Assembly (NCBI GenBank): GCA_022839995.1
Contig: JALHIN010000002.1
Location: forward strand, 45,102-109,101
DNA from: 79-D21 sp022839995
GTDB lineage: Bacteria; Synergistota; Synergistia; Synergistales; 79-D21
Reading direction: 5' to 3'
Length of the DNA stretch: 64,000 nt
Positions 7,909 to 16,442 of the stretch are shown here, piece by piece. The notes under the pieces are model-generated. The model did not search any database. It saw nothing but the letters and a program-made list of their open reading frames with translations, and was not told the DNA's origin. Numbering within the stretch: the stretch's first letter is position 1; each line of letters starts with the position of its first letter. The position numbers and the translations under genes were made by a program.

Positions 7909-9171
7909 GTGATCTGTAAACCACAAGGATCTCTGTTTCACCCCATCGAAGAAGCCCTGGAAGATATCCGAATGGGCAGGATGGTCATCGTCGTCGATGA
8001 CGAGGACCGGGAAAACGAGGGCGATCTCGTGATGGCGGCGGAGCTGGCCCGCCCCGAAGACATCAATTTCATGATCACCTACGCCCGAGGACTTTTGTGC
8101 GTTCCGATCACACTCGAACAGGCGCGTAGGCTGAAACTGGACCTCATGGTGAGGGAAAGCTCCGATCCTCACGGGACCGCTTTCACGGTCAGCGTGGACG
8201 CCAGGGAGGGAACAACGACCGGAATCAGCGCCGCAGAAAGGGCCCACACGGCGCGAGTCCTCGCAAGCCCCGACTCCAGGCCCGAGGACCTGAGGCGTCC
8301 CGGCCACGTCTTCCCCCTTGCCGCCAAGAAGGGAGGCGTCCTGAAACGGGCCGGGCATACCGAAGCCGCGGTAGACATGGCAAGGTTGGCCGGCTTAAAC
8401 CCGGCCGGAGCGATCTGCGAGATCATGAACGAGGACGGGTCCATGGCCCGGCTGCCGCAATTGCTGGAATTCGCGGACCGTCACCATCTTCGGATCGTTT
8501 CGATCGAAGACCTTATCCGTTATCGCCACATGAGGGACAAGCTCGTCGAGAGGGTAGCCAGCGTCCGCCTCCCGACGCCTTTCGGAGAATTCGTAGCCCA
8601 TGCCTACCACTTCGTCCTCGACGAAAACCAGGACTTGCTGCACATCGCCCTCGTCAGGGGCGATGTCGCGGGGCAGGAGAACGTCTTGGTCCGCGTCCAC
8701 TCGGAATGCTTCACCGGGGATGTCCTTGGCTCCCTTCGATGCGACTGCGGGCCACAGCTCCACAAGGCCATGGAAATCGTCCAGCAGGAAGGACGGGGAG
8801 TGGTCCTCTACATGCGGCAGGAAGGACGGGGCATCGGCCTTTTCCACAAGCTGAAAGCCTATGAACTCCAGGAAAAGGGGCTGGACACCGTGGAAGCGAA
8901 CGTAGCCCTCGGGTACGATCCAGACCTGAGGGATTATGGCGTGGGAGCCCAGATCCTGGCAGACCTCGGCCTGAAAAGCATCCGGATCCTGACGAACAAC
9001 CCGAGAAAAATCGTCGGGCTCCAGGGTTACGGCCTGAAGATCACGGAAAGAGTACCCCTGGAGGTCGGTGCGAATCCTTTCAATGCCGTTTACCTCCAGG
9101 CAAAGCAGGAAAAGATGGGACACCTCCTGCATCTTGACGAACCCCCGGCCGAGGAAACCGAGGGAGACTAA
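7909..9171 (+). CDS. ribBA: Bifunctional 3,4-dihydroxy-2-butanone-4-phosphate synthase / GTP cyclohydrolase II
   Basis: A 420-residue fusion supplying both precursors of lumazine. The RibB half (residues 1-208) has the acidic site DDEDRENEGDLV and later HTEAAVDMARLAG. The RibA half (about 215-400) has the zinc ligands in ECFTGDVLGSLRCDCG and the catalytic loop RQEGRGIGL. The GTG start at 7909 has AAGGAGG eight bases upstream. It lies third in the rib operon, before ribH. Confidence 0.96.
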   Translation: MICKPQGSLFHPIEEALEDIRMGRMVIVVDDEDRENEGDLVMAAELARPEDINFMITYARGLLCVPITLEQARRLKLDLMVRESSDPHGTAFTVSVDAREGTTTGISAAERAHTARVLASPDSRPEDLRRPGHVFPLAAKKGGVLKRAGHTEAAVDMARLAGLNPAGAICEIMNEDGSMARLPQLLEFADRHHLRIVSIEDLIRYRHMRDKLVERVASVRLPTPFGEFVAHAYHFVLDENQDLLHIALVRGDVAGQENVLVRVHSECFTGDVLGSLRCDCGPQLHKAMEIVQQEGRGVVLYMRQEGRGIGLFHKLKAYELQEKGLDTVEANVALGYDPDLRDYGVGAQILADLGLKSIRILTNNPRKIVGLQGYGLKITERVPLEVGANPFNAVYLQAKQEKMGHLLHLDEPPAEETEGD

Positions 9172-9205
9172 AAAGCCGCATTCAGAAGAGGGGAGAGATC
9201 AGACA

Positions 9206-9685
9206 ATGCAGACATTCCAGGGAAAATTGATCGGTTCGGGGCTTCGCTTCGCGATCGTCATCTCGCGTTTCAACGAGCTGATCTCCGGCAGGTTACTTGA
9301 GGGCGCCAAGGATGCACTCGTCCGCCATGGGGTCAAAACGCAGGATATCGACGTGTTCTGGGTTCCGGGAGCCTGGGAAACGCCGCTTGCCGTAAAGGAA
9401 ATCGCGCTTGGAGGGCGTTACGATGCCATCGTGGCCCTCGGTGCGGTGATCCGGGGGGATACGCCTCATTTCGATTATGTGGCAGGCGAGGTTTCAAAGG
9501 GACTTGCCCTGGTTTCCCTCGAGCAGAGGGTTCCGGTCGCTTTCGGAGTCCTGACGACGGACAACCTCGAGCAGGCTCTCATGAGGGCAGGGAGCAAGGC
9601 TGGAAACAAGGGGAGCGAGGCGGCTCTCGCCGCCCTGGAAATGGCGGACCTTCTCAGGGAAGTCCGGCGTGGAACGGAGGCCTGA
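9206..9685 (+). CDS. ribH: 6,7-dimethyl-8-ribityllumazine synthase
   Basis: A 159-residue lumazine synthase; it condenses the RibBA and RibD products and assembles as a pentamer or icosahedron. Visible motifs are VISRFNELISGRLLEGA (phosphate and substrate pocket), PGAWETPLAVKE, GAVIRGDTPHFDYV with the active-site His, and GVLTTDNLEQA. The ATG follows GAGGGGAGAG. It closes the riboflavin gene set; serS starts two bases after its stop, so the two are probably in one transcript. Confidence 0.96.
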   Translation: MQTFQGKLIGSGLRFAIVISRFNELISGRLLEGAKDALVRHGVKTQDIDVFWVPGAWETPLAVKEIALGGRYDAIVALGAVIRGDTPHFDYVAGEVSKGLALVSLEQRVPVAFGVLTTDNLEQALMRAGSKAGNKGSEAALAALEMADLLREVRRGTEA

Positions 9686-9687
9686 TC

Positions 9688-10959
9688 ATGCTAGACCCCA
9701 AGTTGATCCGCGAAAACCCCGAATCGATCCGCCAGATGCTTGCGAACCGCGGTTCCTCGTGGCCGGTCGAGGAAGCCCTGGCCCTGGATGCCCGGAGGAG
9801 AGAACTGCTCGCCGAGGCGGAATCCCTCAAGGCCATGAGAAACGAGGGCTCCAGGAAAATCGCCACCCTAAAGAAAGACGACCCGGAAAAAGCCGGCCTG
9901 ATGGAGACCTTGAAGGAGGCAGGCGTCCGCGTGAAGGCTCTCGACACAGAGCTCGCGAAAGTCGAAGAAAGGTTCGAGGAACTCCTTCTCCAGCTTCCCA
10001 ACATGCCCCATCCTTCGGTTCCGGTCGGTGTCGATGAAAACGACAACCCCGAAATCCGGCGATGGGGAACGCCTCCCTCTTTTTCCTTTCCCCCCAGGCC
10101 GCACTGGGAAATCGGCGAGGCCCTCGGGATCATGGATTTCGACCGGGGGGCAAAGCTTGCCCAGGCCCGCTTCACGGTGCTCAAGAAAGCCGGGGCCCTT
10201 TTGGAAAGGGCCCTGGTCAACTTCATGCTCGACCTCCATACGAGGGAACACGGATACGAAGAAGTGGCACCGCCATTCATGGTCAATTCCGCGACGATGC
10301 GTGGTACCGGTCAGCTGCCCAAGTTCGCCGAGGAACTGTACCGCTGCGAGGGTGACGATCTCTGGATGATCCCCACCGCCGAGGTTCCCCTGACGAACCT
10401 TCGGGCAGGAGAGATCCTGAAGGAGGATGACCTTCCGATCTACCTGACGGCGTACACCCCCTGCTTCAGGCGGGAGGCCGGCAGCTACGGGCGTGACGTT
10501 CGGGGAATGCTCCGACAGCACCAGTTCGACAAAGTCGAAATGGTCAAGATCGTCCATCCGGATTCGAGTTACGAAGAGCTTGAGAAGCTGACGAACAACG
10601 CGGAAAGGGTCCTCCAGATCTTGGGCCTGCCCTATCGGGTCATCTGCCTTTGCACCGGTGACATGGGATTTTCCGCCAGCAAGACCTACGACATCGAAGT
10701 CTGGCTCCCCTCGCAGGGGAAATACAGGGAAATCAGTTCCTGCAGCAATTGCGAGGATTTCCAGGCCCGCCGGATGAACACGCGCTTCCGGTCGAGGGAC
10801 ACGGGGAAAATCCGTTTTGTCCACACCCTGAACGGCTCGGGGATCGCCATCGGCCGATGCCTGATCGCGGTGCTGGAAAACTACCAGAGGGAGGACGGCT
10901 CGGTCAAGATTCCCGAACCGCTTGTCCCCTACATGGGGGGACTGGAAGAGATCGTCTGA
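9688..10959 (+). CDS. serS: Serine--tRNA ligase
   Basis: A 423-residue class II synthetase. The N-terminal antiparallel coiled coil that grips the long variable arm of tRNA-Ser covers roughly residues 28-100 (LDARRRELLAEAESLK through AKVEERFEELL). Motif 2 is CFRREAGSYGRDVRG and motif 3 is NGSGIAIGRCLIAVLEN. The ATG has GGAGG ten bases upstream and lies two bases after ribH. About 140 non-coding bases follow. Confidence 0.97.
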   Translation: MLDPKLIRENPESIRQMLANRGSSWPVEEALALDARRRELLAEAESLKAMRNEGSRKIATLKKDDPEKAGLMETLKEAGVRVKALDTELAKVEERFEELLLQLPNMPHPSVPVGVDENDNPEIRRWGTPPSFSFPPRPHWEIGEALGIMDFDRGAKLAQARFTVLKKAGALLERALVNFMLDLHTREHGYEEVAPPFMVNSATMRGTGQLPKFAEELYRCEGDDLWMIPTAEVPLTNLRAGEILKEDDLPIYLTAYTPCFRREAGSYGRDVRGMLRQHQFDKVEMVKIVHPDSSYEELEKLTNNAERVLQILGLPYRVICLCTGDMGFSASKTYDIEVWLPSQGKYREISSCSNCEDFQARRMNTRFRSRDTGKIRFVHTLNGSGIAIGRCLIAVLENYQREDGSVKIPEPLVPYMGGLEEIV

Positions 10960-11032
10960 TTGAGAATTAGACGGACTCTTTCGGTTTCGTGCGGATTTCG
11001 TGTTTCGCCTTCGCCCGGCCGACTGCCGTTTA

Positions 11033-11041
11033 TGGTAAAAT
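11033..11041 (+). promoter_or_regulatory. Candidate extended -10 promoter for the 11101-25528 gene run
   Basis: TGGTAAAAT fits the extended -10 form (TGn followed by a -10 hexamer), 60 bases before the ATG at 11101 in the only sizeable gap before this gene run. No good -35 box is seen. Confidence 0.35.
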
Positions 11042-11100
11042 GTCGCTGAGAACGGCCCTTGGGGGCCTGTTTGGTTGTGCCTTCAAAAGGGAGGAACCCC

Positions 11101-12843
11101 ATGTCTCCGGTCTTGGTGCAATGGAACACGCTCGCTCAGATCGGCCTAATCGGGCTTGTTGCACTTGCGTCCCAGCGCCTGCTGAGACGCTTCCTCGAGC
11201 GGGACCAGTACGACTACATGAAGGACATCCTTTTTGTGGCCTGCTGGCTCGTTTTCGGCCTCCTGTCGGAGAGCTCCACCATCGGGCTTATCGTTTCCGC
11301 GGGCACTGCGGCCTGCCTGATCGGAATCTGCCAAAGGATCTTCCGGAGCCGTGACCTGAGATGGGCCTTCCTGGTCCTGGGGGCCTTCATCGCCCTTTTC
11401 GGCCCCAGGATCTTCTTTGTCGGGCTGCCCGAAGGGCGCTACCTTTACCTCTCTCCGCTTGTTTCCGTAATTGTCACCTCTCTCTGGATGGGGCTCTTCC
11501 CCCTGCTTCTCCAGGAGCTCGACCAGGTTCCCGGGCTGGCGGGGTTCCTGCTTGCAACCTGCTGGAGCCTCATCCTTCTCGTCAGCTTCCCGGCGACGCA
11601 CTCCTTCTCGGAATCCTTCTACATCGGAGTGGCGGCGCTCCTTTTCCTGGCGGTCTTCTGGAGCCGCCACGGGCAAGTTTACCGCAGGCTGGGAGAACCG
11701 TTGGCCGCAATGTGGGGAATGCTGGCCGCCAGCGCCTCGACGATCGGCGTCAGCAAGGGAGTCGCCTTCACCACTCTGATGATCCTCCCCATCGGCCTGT
11801 TCGCGCTGCCGATCATGGAATTTTCCCTTCGTATCGTCAGCCGGGCCGTGGCGACCAACCCCCAGTCCGAGGTTTCCCTCTACCGGAAGCTCTTGGACAG
11901 GGGGCTGGACCACCCGACCGCGGTTCGCCTGGTCGCAGGCATCTGTTCCTCCCTGGCTCTTTCCATTGCCCTCCTGCAGGTGGACCTGTACGTGCCGGCC
12001 GCCGCAACTGCAACCGGTGCGTTCGTCCTTTTCGTCCTGCCCGCCCTTCGAAAACTCTTGGCCCCGGCGAACCGGGAAAGCGAGCGAAACCCTTCCCTCT
12101 GGGGAATCCGGATCGACAACGTTTCCCTGAACTTCGCCGTTTCAAAGGTCAAATCCTGGATCGCCTACGGTAACCGAGGCTACGTGATCATTACGCCCGA
12201 CGCGCTCGCGACGCTGAGGACCCGCTACGACAGGCGCTACCGGGAGGTTGCCAGGGAAGCCGACCTTGTCCTGCCCGACGGCATGGGGTTAATCCAGGCG
12301 CTCAAGTTTCTCGGTTCCCCTGTTCAGCAAAGGATTCCGGGGGTCGAGTTCGTCGAGCAGCTGTGCCGCCTTTCCGCCTCCGAAAGGTGGCCTGTCTATT
12401 TCCTCGGGGCAAAAGAGGGGATCGCAAAAGCCGCAGCGGAAAAGCTCGCTGAAAAATATCCCGGGATGGTCGTGGCCGGGACCCACCACGGCTATTTTCG
12501 AAAAGAGGAGGAGGAAGCTCTCTGCCGCGAAATCCGGGAAGCCGGTACCCGCATCCTCCTCGTGGGGCTTGGAGTCCCCCAGCAGGAATTGTTCATCCGA
12601 AGGAACCTTTCTTCCCTGGGGCATGTCGTCGCGATGGGCGTCGGGGGAAGCTTCGACGTCCTTTCCGGAAGACTTCGAAGGGCCCCGGTGTTCATGCAGA
12701 AGCTGGGCCTGGAATGGCTCTTCAGGCTTTGCCAGGAACCGAGGGCCCGCTTCCGGAAAGACCTTGGCCTGTTCCTGTTTGCCGTTCTCGTGCTGATGAA
12801 GCGGTGCGGTCTTGACCGCTGGAAGGACGCCGAAGAAGCATGA
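11101..12843 (+). CDS. Polytopic membrane protein fused to WecG/TagA/CpsF-family glycosyltransferase
   Basis: A 580-residue two-part protein. Residues 1 to about 325 form a strongly hydrophobic region with roughly nine or ten membrane segments and no family I recognise. Residues about 340-560 are a GT26 (WecG/TagA/CpsF) domain, with FAVSKVKSW, VLPDGMGLIQALK, PVYFLGAKEGIA, VGLGVPQQELFI and GVGGSFDVLSGRLRRAP. GT26 enzymes move a sugar such as ManNAc(A) onto an undecaprenyl-linked acceptor at the inner membrane face. The N-terminal part could anchor the enzyme or handle the lipid substrate; this is inference. The ATG at 11101 has GGGAGG six bases upstream. The last four bases overlap the CBS gene as ATGA. 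Confidence 0.8.
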   Translation: MSPVLVQWNTLAQIGLIGLVALASQRLLRRFLERDQYDYMKDILFVACWLVFGLLSESSTIGLIVSAGTAACLIGICQRIFRSRDLRWAFLVLGAFIALFGPRIFFVGLPEGRYLYLSPLVSVIVTSLWMGLFPLLLQELDQVPGLAGFLLATCWSLILLVSFPATHSFSESFYIGVAALLFLAVFWSRHGQVYRRLGEPLAAMWGMLAASASTIGVSKGVAFTTLMILPIGLFALPIMEFSLRIVSRAVATNPQSEVSLYRKLLDRGLDHPTAVRLVAGICSSLALSIALLQVDLYVPAAATATGAFVLFVLPALRKLLAPANRESERNPSLWGIRIDNVSLNFAVSKVKSWIAYGNRGYVIITPDALATLRTRYDRRYREVAREADLVLPDGMGLIQALKFLGSPVQQRIPGVEFVEQLCRLSASERWPVYFLGAKEGIAKAAAEKLAEKYPGMVVAGTHHGYFRKEEEEALCREIREAGTRILLVGLGVPQQELFIRRNLSSLGHVVAMGVGGSFDVLSGRLRRAPVFMQKLGLEWLFRLCQEPRARFRKDLGLFLFAVLVLMKRCGLDRWKDAEEA

Positions 12844-13307
12844 AGACCGAAGCTCGGGAAATCATGCACAAAGACCTGACTGCCGTCACGGAAAACGATC
12901 GGGTCGAAGACGCCCTTCATGCCCTTTACAACCAAAGGCTGTCGGGCCTACCGGTCGTGAAGGAGGACTGGGTTCTCGTCGGCTTTCTTTCCGAAACCGA
13001 TATCCTGAAAGCAGCCTTCCCGACCTACTTGGAATTTTTGGCTCAGAGCTCTTTCCTGGGCGATTCTGAAGGAGGGCTCGTCGAGCGTCTCGCTACAGTG
13101 GCAAACCGACTCGTTGGCGAACTGATGAATCCTCATCCCTATTTCGTCGAACCTACGGCAAGCCTGGTCACCGTAGCGGACATGATGATCCGGAAACGCA
13201 TCAAGAGGTTGCCGGTAGTGGAAAACGGTCGTCTGGTGGGCATTATCGACCGGGGTGCTTTTTTTGAGCACATGATGGAGAAGAGGGGACATGATCGGAA
13301 AAGCTGA
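12840..13307 (+). CDS. CBS-domain pair protein
   Basis: A 155-residue protein made of two CBS motifs, at residues about 7-60 (IMHKDLTAVTENDRVEDAL, LSGLPVVKE) and 93-150 (ELMNPHPYFVEPTASLVTVADMM, KRLPVVENGRLVGIID). CBS pairs bind adenine nucleotides and act as energy sensors in other proteins; no catalytic domain is attached. The start overlaps the glycosyltransferase stop (ATGA), and its end overlaps the first V-ATPase gene by 17 bases. A nucleotide-sensing role towards the ATPase is possible but only inferred from position. Confidence 0.85.
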   Translation: MKTEAREIMHKDLTAVTENDRVEDALHALYNQRLSGLPVVKEDWVLVGFLSETDILKAAFPTYLEFLAQSSFLGDSEGGLVERLATVANRLVGELMNPHPYFVEPTASLVTVADMMIRKRIKRLPVVENGRLVGIIDRGAFFEHMMEKRGHDRKS

Positions 13308-13662
13308 ACAAAGGGAAACCCCCGAAGGGAAATGGCTTGCGGAAGCAGAAATCGAGGCCTGCAGGCAGGAGCTGGAGGCCTCTTTTTTGCGGGAGAAGGA
13401 GATCTTTGAGTTCAAACGCGCAGAAATCCTGGAACGTTTGGACCAGATGGAAAAGAACACGCTATCGGAAGTCGATGCGGAAAGATGCACGTTCGAAAAC
13501 CGCAGGAACGACATCCTTTCCTCCCTTCGGGCCGAACTTGAGAAACGGTACGAAACGTTCCTTTCGCAGCTCCGCGCAGAGGAACTGGTCGCGGAACTTG
13601 CGCAGGAATGCGTGGATAGCCTTTTGACCTGCCATGCCCAAGTACGGGAGGGAATCGCTTGA
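13291..13662 (+). CDS. Putative V/A-type ATPase peripheral-stalk subunit (G/H-like coiled coil)
   Basis: A 123-residue, highly charged, mostly helical protein (EACRQELEASFLREKEIFEF, ILERLDQMEKNTLSEVD and onward read as one long coiled coil) without membrane segments. Its place, directly before subunit I and with subunit E further on, matches the atpG position in the Thermus thermophilus V-ATPase operon, where G and E form the peripheral stalks. Sequence alone is too low-complexity to prove this. It overlaps the CBS gene by 17 bases and the subunit I gene by TTGA. Confidence 0.65.
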   Translation: MIGKAEQRETPEGKWLAEAEIEACRQELEASFLREKEIFEFKRAEILERLDQMEKNTLSEVDAERCTFENRRNDILSSLRAELEKRYETFLSQLRAEELVAELAQECVDSLLTCHAQVREGIA

Positions 13663-15572
13663 TCCGCGAGATGGTCAGGCTCGCCGTTTGGGGATTGACC
13701 CCCCAGCGCTCGGAAGTCGTGGAAGCCTTGCACGACTTCGGTCTTCTTCACGTTGTGACCCCCGTTGAAGCCCACACCCCTTCCAAGGAAGAAGAAGCGT
13801 TGAGGTTCACCCGGGCCAAGGTCCTAGGTATGCTGGAAGCCATGGAATGGAAGGATTGGGGGCTGCTCACCGACGAGATCGTAGACCGGGCCCGTGATCG
13901 GGTCGACCTCGGGATCGAAGGTGTGGTGGCCGAAATCGACAGGAGCCTTGATGCTTTTCGCGGCAGGCTCGCGGCTCTTCTCGAGGAAAGGCGGCGTCTC
14001 AGCTTTTCCCTTGCCGAGCTGAAAAGGGCCCACCAGGTCGTTTTTCACTTCATTCCTTTCGTCACCGCAGAGGACAGCCCCGATAGGACCCTCTCTCTTT
14101 GGTGGGTCAAAAACGACCTTCTCCAGAAAACTCTTTCCGGCCTCAGGAGCCTGGTTCAGAAGGAAGAGTCAGCAGGTGAGGACCCGAAAGATACGCTCCG
14201 CTACCACGTCCTGAACACCGAAAAGGAGCAGTCCGTCCTGGCGGTCAGTGCAGACCGCAACCTGGAGGAAAAGGTCGAAGGCTTCCTCCGCCAGAGGGGA
14301 GCCGTACGGTGGAAGGCCCCGGAAGGGTTTCAGAGGGAATCGACCCGAACTTCGCTGATGGCGGTGGAGGAAGGCCTCAAGGAAACGAACTCCCGCCTTG
14401 AGGAAATTGCCGAAGAAATCCGGCGGGCGAGGGAGGAGTGGGGGCCCAGGCTGGCTTCAGTCTACATCCTCCTGGACGAGCGGCTCGAGGAGACCCTCGT
14501 CGAATCCGGAAGCAAAACCCGAGGGGACACGTTTCTCATCGAAGGGTGGATCCCGTCCGATTCACTCGATCCGGTCGTCTCCCTGCTGAAATCGCGTTTC
14601 GGCGACAACGTGCTGGTCCAATGGCGCTACCCGTCCTCCGAAGAGTGGCACCGGGTTCCCACCCTCCTTTCAAACCCCTCTGCAACCCGTCCTTTCGAAG
14701 TCCTTCTCAAATTGATGCCCCACCCGCAATACAAGGGGGTCGACCCAACCAGTCTCGTAGCGGTCTTTTTCCCCTTCTTCGCAGGCTGCATGGTAGGAGA
14801 CGCCGGTTACGGGGCCCTGATCGCGCTTTTGGGAAGGTGGCTTTCAAGGAGCACCAGGCATCCCCTCATTCCTCCCATCGGAAAGATCCTTCTTTGGGTT
14901 TCCGGGTGGAGCGTCGCCTGGGGAATCGCGTTCGGTGAAATCTTCGGCGATCTGGGTCACAGGCTTTTCCACATCCGGCCGTTATGGATCGAACGTTCTC
15001 ACGCAGTCCTGCCGGTTTTGATCTTCACCGTCGCCTTGGGGTTCGCTCACATTTCCATCGGCCTTTTCATGGGATTCCTCGATGGCCTCCGCAACAAGCA
15101 TCGACATCTCTGGATGGAGAGGCTGGGTTCACTGATCGTTCTCTTTGCCCTTTTCGGATTGCTGCTCCTCGTACGCCTGAATTTGCCGCGACCTTTCTTT
15201 TCGCTGAACGTCATCCTCCTGGTGATCGGTACGGCTCTTTTGCTTGTGGGAGGCAAGATCGGCGGGATCATCGAAACGTTCAGCGCCCTCGGGAACGTCC
15301 TGAGTTATGTCCGAATCGCGGCCATCGGCTTGTCCTCTGCCATCCTTGCGATCGTTGCCACGCGCTTCGTCGATGTCCTGGGCCTCTCCTTCCTCGGGAT
15401 CCTGATGGCCCTGATCATCCACATCCTGAACTTCGTCCTGGCGATCGCCGGGTCGGGCCTCCACAGCGCCCGACTCCATTACGTGGAATTTTTCAGCAAA
15501 TTCTATCAGGGGGGCGGAAAGGAATTCCGGCCCTTCACAAGGAGGAGACTGTCTTGGAAAAAGCCCTCTTAG
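13659..15572 (+). CDS. atpI: V/A-type ATPase subunit I (a-subunit homologue)
   Basis: A 637-residue subunit: about 330 soluble residues with helical hairpins that join the peripheral stalks, then seven or eight membrane segments (from ASLVAVFFPFFAGCMVGDAGYG to the C-terminus) forming the ion half-channels against the K ring. GDAGYGALI and GEIFGDLGH are typical of the family. The TTG start at 13659 overlaps the preceding stop (TTGA) and has GGGAGGG seven bases upstream; an ATG four codons later has no ribosome site. The end overlaps the K gene by 19 bases. Confidence 0.92.
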   Translation: MIREMVRLAVWGLTPQRSEVVEALHDFGLLHVVTPVEAHTPSKEEEALRFTRAKVLGMLEAMEWKDWGLLTDEIVDRARDRVDLGIEGVVAEIDRSLDAFRGRLAALLEERRRLSFSLAELKRAHQVVFHFIPFVTAEDSPDRTLSLWWVKNDLLQKTLSGLRSLVQKEESAGEDPKDTLRYHVLNTEKEQSVLAVSADRNLEEKVEGFLRQRGAVRWKAPEGFQRESTRTSLMAVEEGLKETNSRLEEIAEEIRRAREEWGPRLASVYILLDERLEETLVESGSKTRGDTFLIEGWIPSDSLDPVVSLLKSRFGDNVLVQWRYPSSEEWHRVPTLLSNPSATRPFEVLLKLMPHPQYKGVDPTSLVAVFFPFFAGCMVGDAGYGALIALLGRWLSRSTRHPLIPPIGKILLWVSGWSVAWGIAFGEIFGDLGHRLFHIRPLWIERSHAVLPVLIFTVALGFAHISIGLFMGFLDGLRNKHRHLWMERLGSLIVLFALFGLLLLVRLNLPRPFFSLNVILLVIGTALLLVGGKIGGIIETFSALGNVLSYVRIAAIGLSSAILAIVATRFVDVLGLSFLGILMALIIHILNFVLAIAGSGLHSARLHYVEFFSKFYQGGGKEFRPFTRRRLSWKKPS

Positions 15573-15772
15573 CCCTTGCTGCTTCGCTGGCAATCGGGAT
15601 CCCGGCCCTGGCTACCGCCTACGCGCAGGCAAAGATCGGCTCCGCGGGAGCGGGTACGGTCGCCGAAAAACCGGAAACTTCCGGGACCATGATCATCCTG
15701 GAGGCGATCCCGGAAACGATCGTCATCCTGGGGTTCGTCGTCGCCATCATGATGATCCTCCAGCTTGCCTGA
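15554..15772 (+). CDS. atpK: V/A-type ATPase subunit K (proteolipid, c-ring)
   Basis: A 72-residue, two-helix proteolipid starting at TTG 15554, with AGGAGG eight bases upstream inside the subunit I gene. Helix 1 contains AIGIPALATAYAQAKIGSAG; helix 2 contains the ion-binding carboxylate in EAIPETIVILGFVVA. The P-E-T triplet and the A-Q-A pair match bacterial V-type c subunits such as Thermus subunit L. Multiple copies form the membrane rotor ring. There is no cleavable leader, unlike Thermus L (about 100 residues). Both proton- and sodium-type rings share these residues, so the coupling ion cannot be read from this alone. Confidence 0.9.
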   Translation: MEKALLALAASLAIGIPALATAYAQAKIGSAGAGTVAEKPETSGTMIILEAIPETIVILGFVVAIMMILQLA

Positions 15773-15785
15773 GAACCGAGCAGAG

Positions 15786-16442
15786 ATGAGCCCCGAACGG
15801 GTTGGCGAAAACGATAGGGAAGCGCTGGAAGCTTTCAAGCGGGCGATCCGGCAGGAGTATGAAAGGAAGCTTGAAGCCCTGCGGGAAACCTACGAGCAGG
15901 AGTTTTCGGCCCTTGTCGCCGCCCGGAGAATGGAAGTCGAGCGGAAAGTCCTGGAGATCCGCCAGAAACAGCGGGACGAGTTTAACGCCACGCTCGCTCT
16001 TGACGCCCAAAACGCGCAAAGGGAGTTCCGAGCCCGGATTTTTGACGCCATCGAAGAAATTCTCGCCCGGGTCGAAGCAGAAGTTGCCCATCGACTGGAA
16101 TCTCTTCGAAAGAAACCCGAGCTATACGGTCCTGTCCTCAACGCCCTCGTTCAGGAGGCGCTGGATGTCCTCGCGGCCCCGGGCGCCGAGGTCCGGTTCA
16201 AAACTGGCGAAGGGGACCTTGTCGCGAAGGATCCCCGAATCGTGAGGATCGAGGAAACCCCCGAGCTCGGTTGGGGGGGAGCCGTCGTCATCGAGGCGGA
16301 GAAGGGGACGCCTCTCGTGGACAATTCGCTGCAGACGCGTTGGGAAAGATACAGGCCGATCCTGGTAGAAAGACTATCCGGGCGGTTGGCCTCCCTCGTC
16401 GACCATGTCCAGCAACCGCTCTCCGAATTACGAGTATCTTAA
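15786..16442 (+). CDS. atpE: V/A-type ATPase subunit E (peripheral stalk)
   Basis: A 218-residue subunit with a long N-terminal coiled coil (EALEAFKRAIRQEYERKLEA to about residue 100) and a globular C-terminal domain (GWGGAVVIEAEKGTPLVDNS), the layout of V-type E subunits that link the A3B3 head to subunit I. The start is uncertain: ATG at 15786 is chosen, but a TTG at 15765 overlapping the K stop is in frame and would add seven residues; neither has a strong ribosome site. The end overlaps subunit C by 38 bases. Confidence 0.88.
   Translation: MSPERVGENDREALEAFKRAIRQEYERKLEALRETYEQEFSALVAARRMEVERKVLEIRQKQRDEFNATLALDAQNAQREFRARIFDAIEEILARVEAEVAHRLESLRKKPELYGPVLNALVQEALDVLAAPGAEVRFKTGEGDLVAKDPRIVRIEETPELGWGGAVVIEAEKGTPLVDNSLQTRWERYRPILVERLSGRLASLVDHVQQPLSELRVS

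Noticed and set aside
15554..15772. Calling the c-ring sodium-specific
   Set aside because: The Gln in AYAQA and the P-E-T site are also present in the proton-type Thermus subunit, so the residues visible in a 72-residue protein do not decide the ion.
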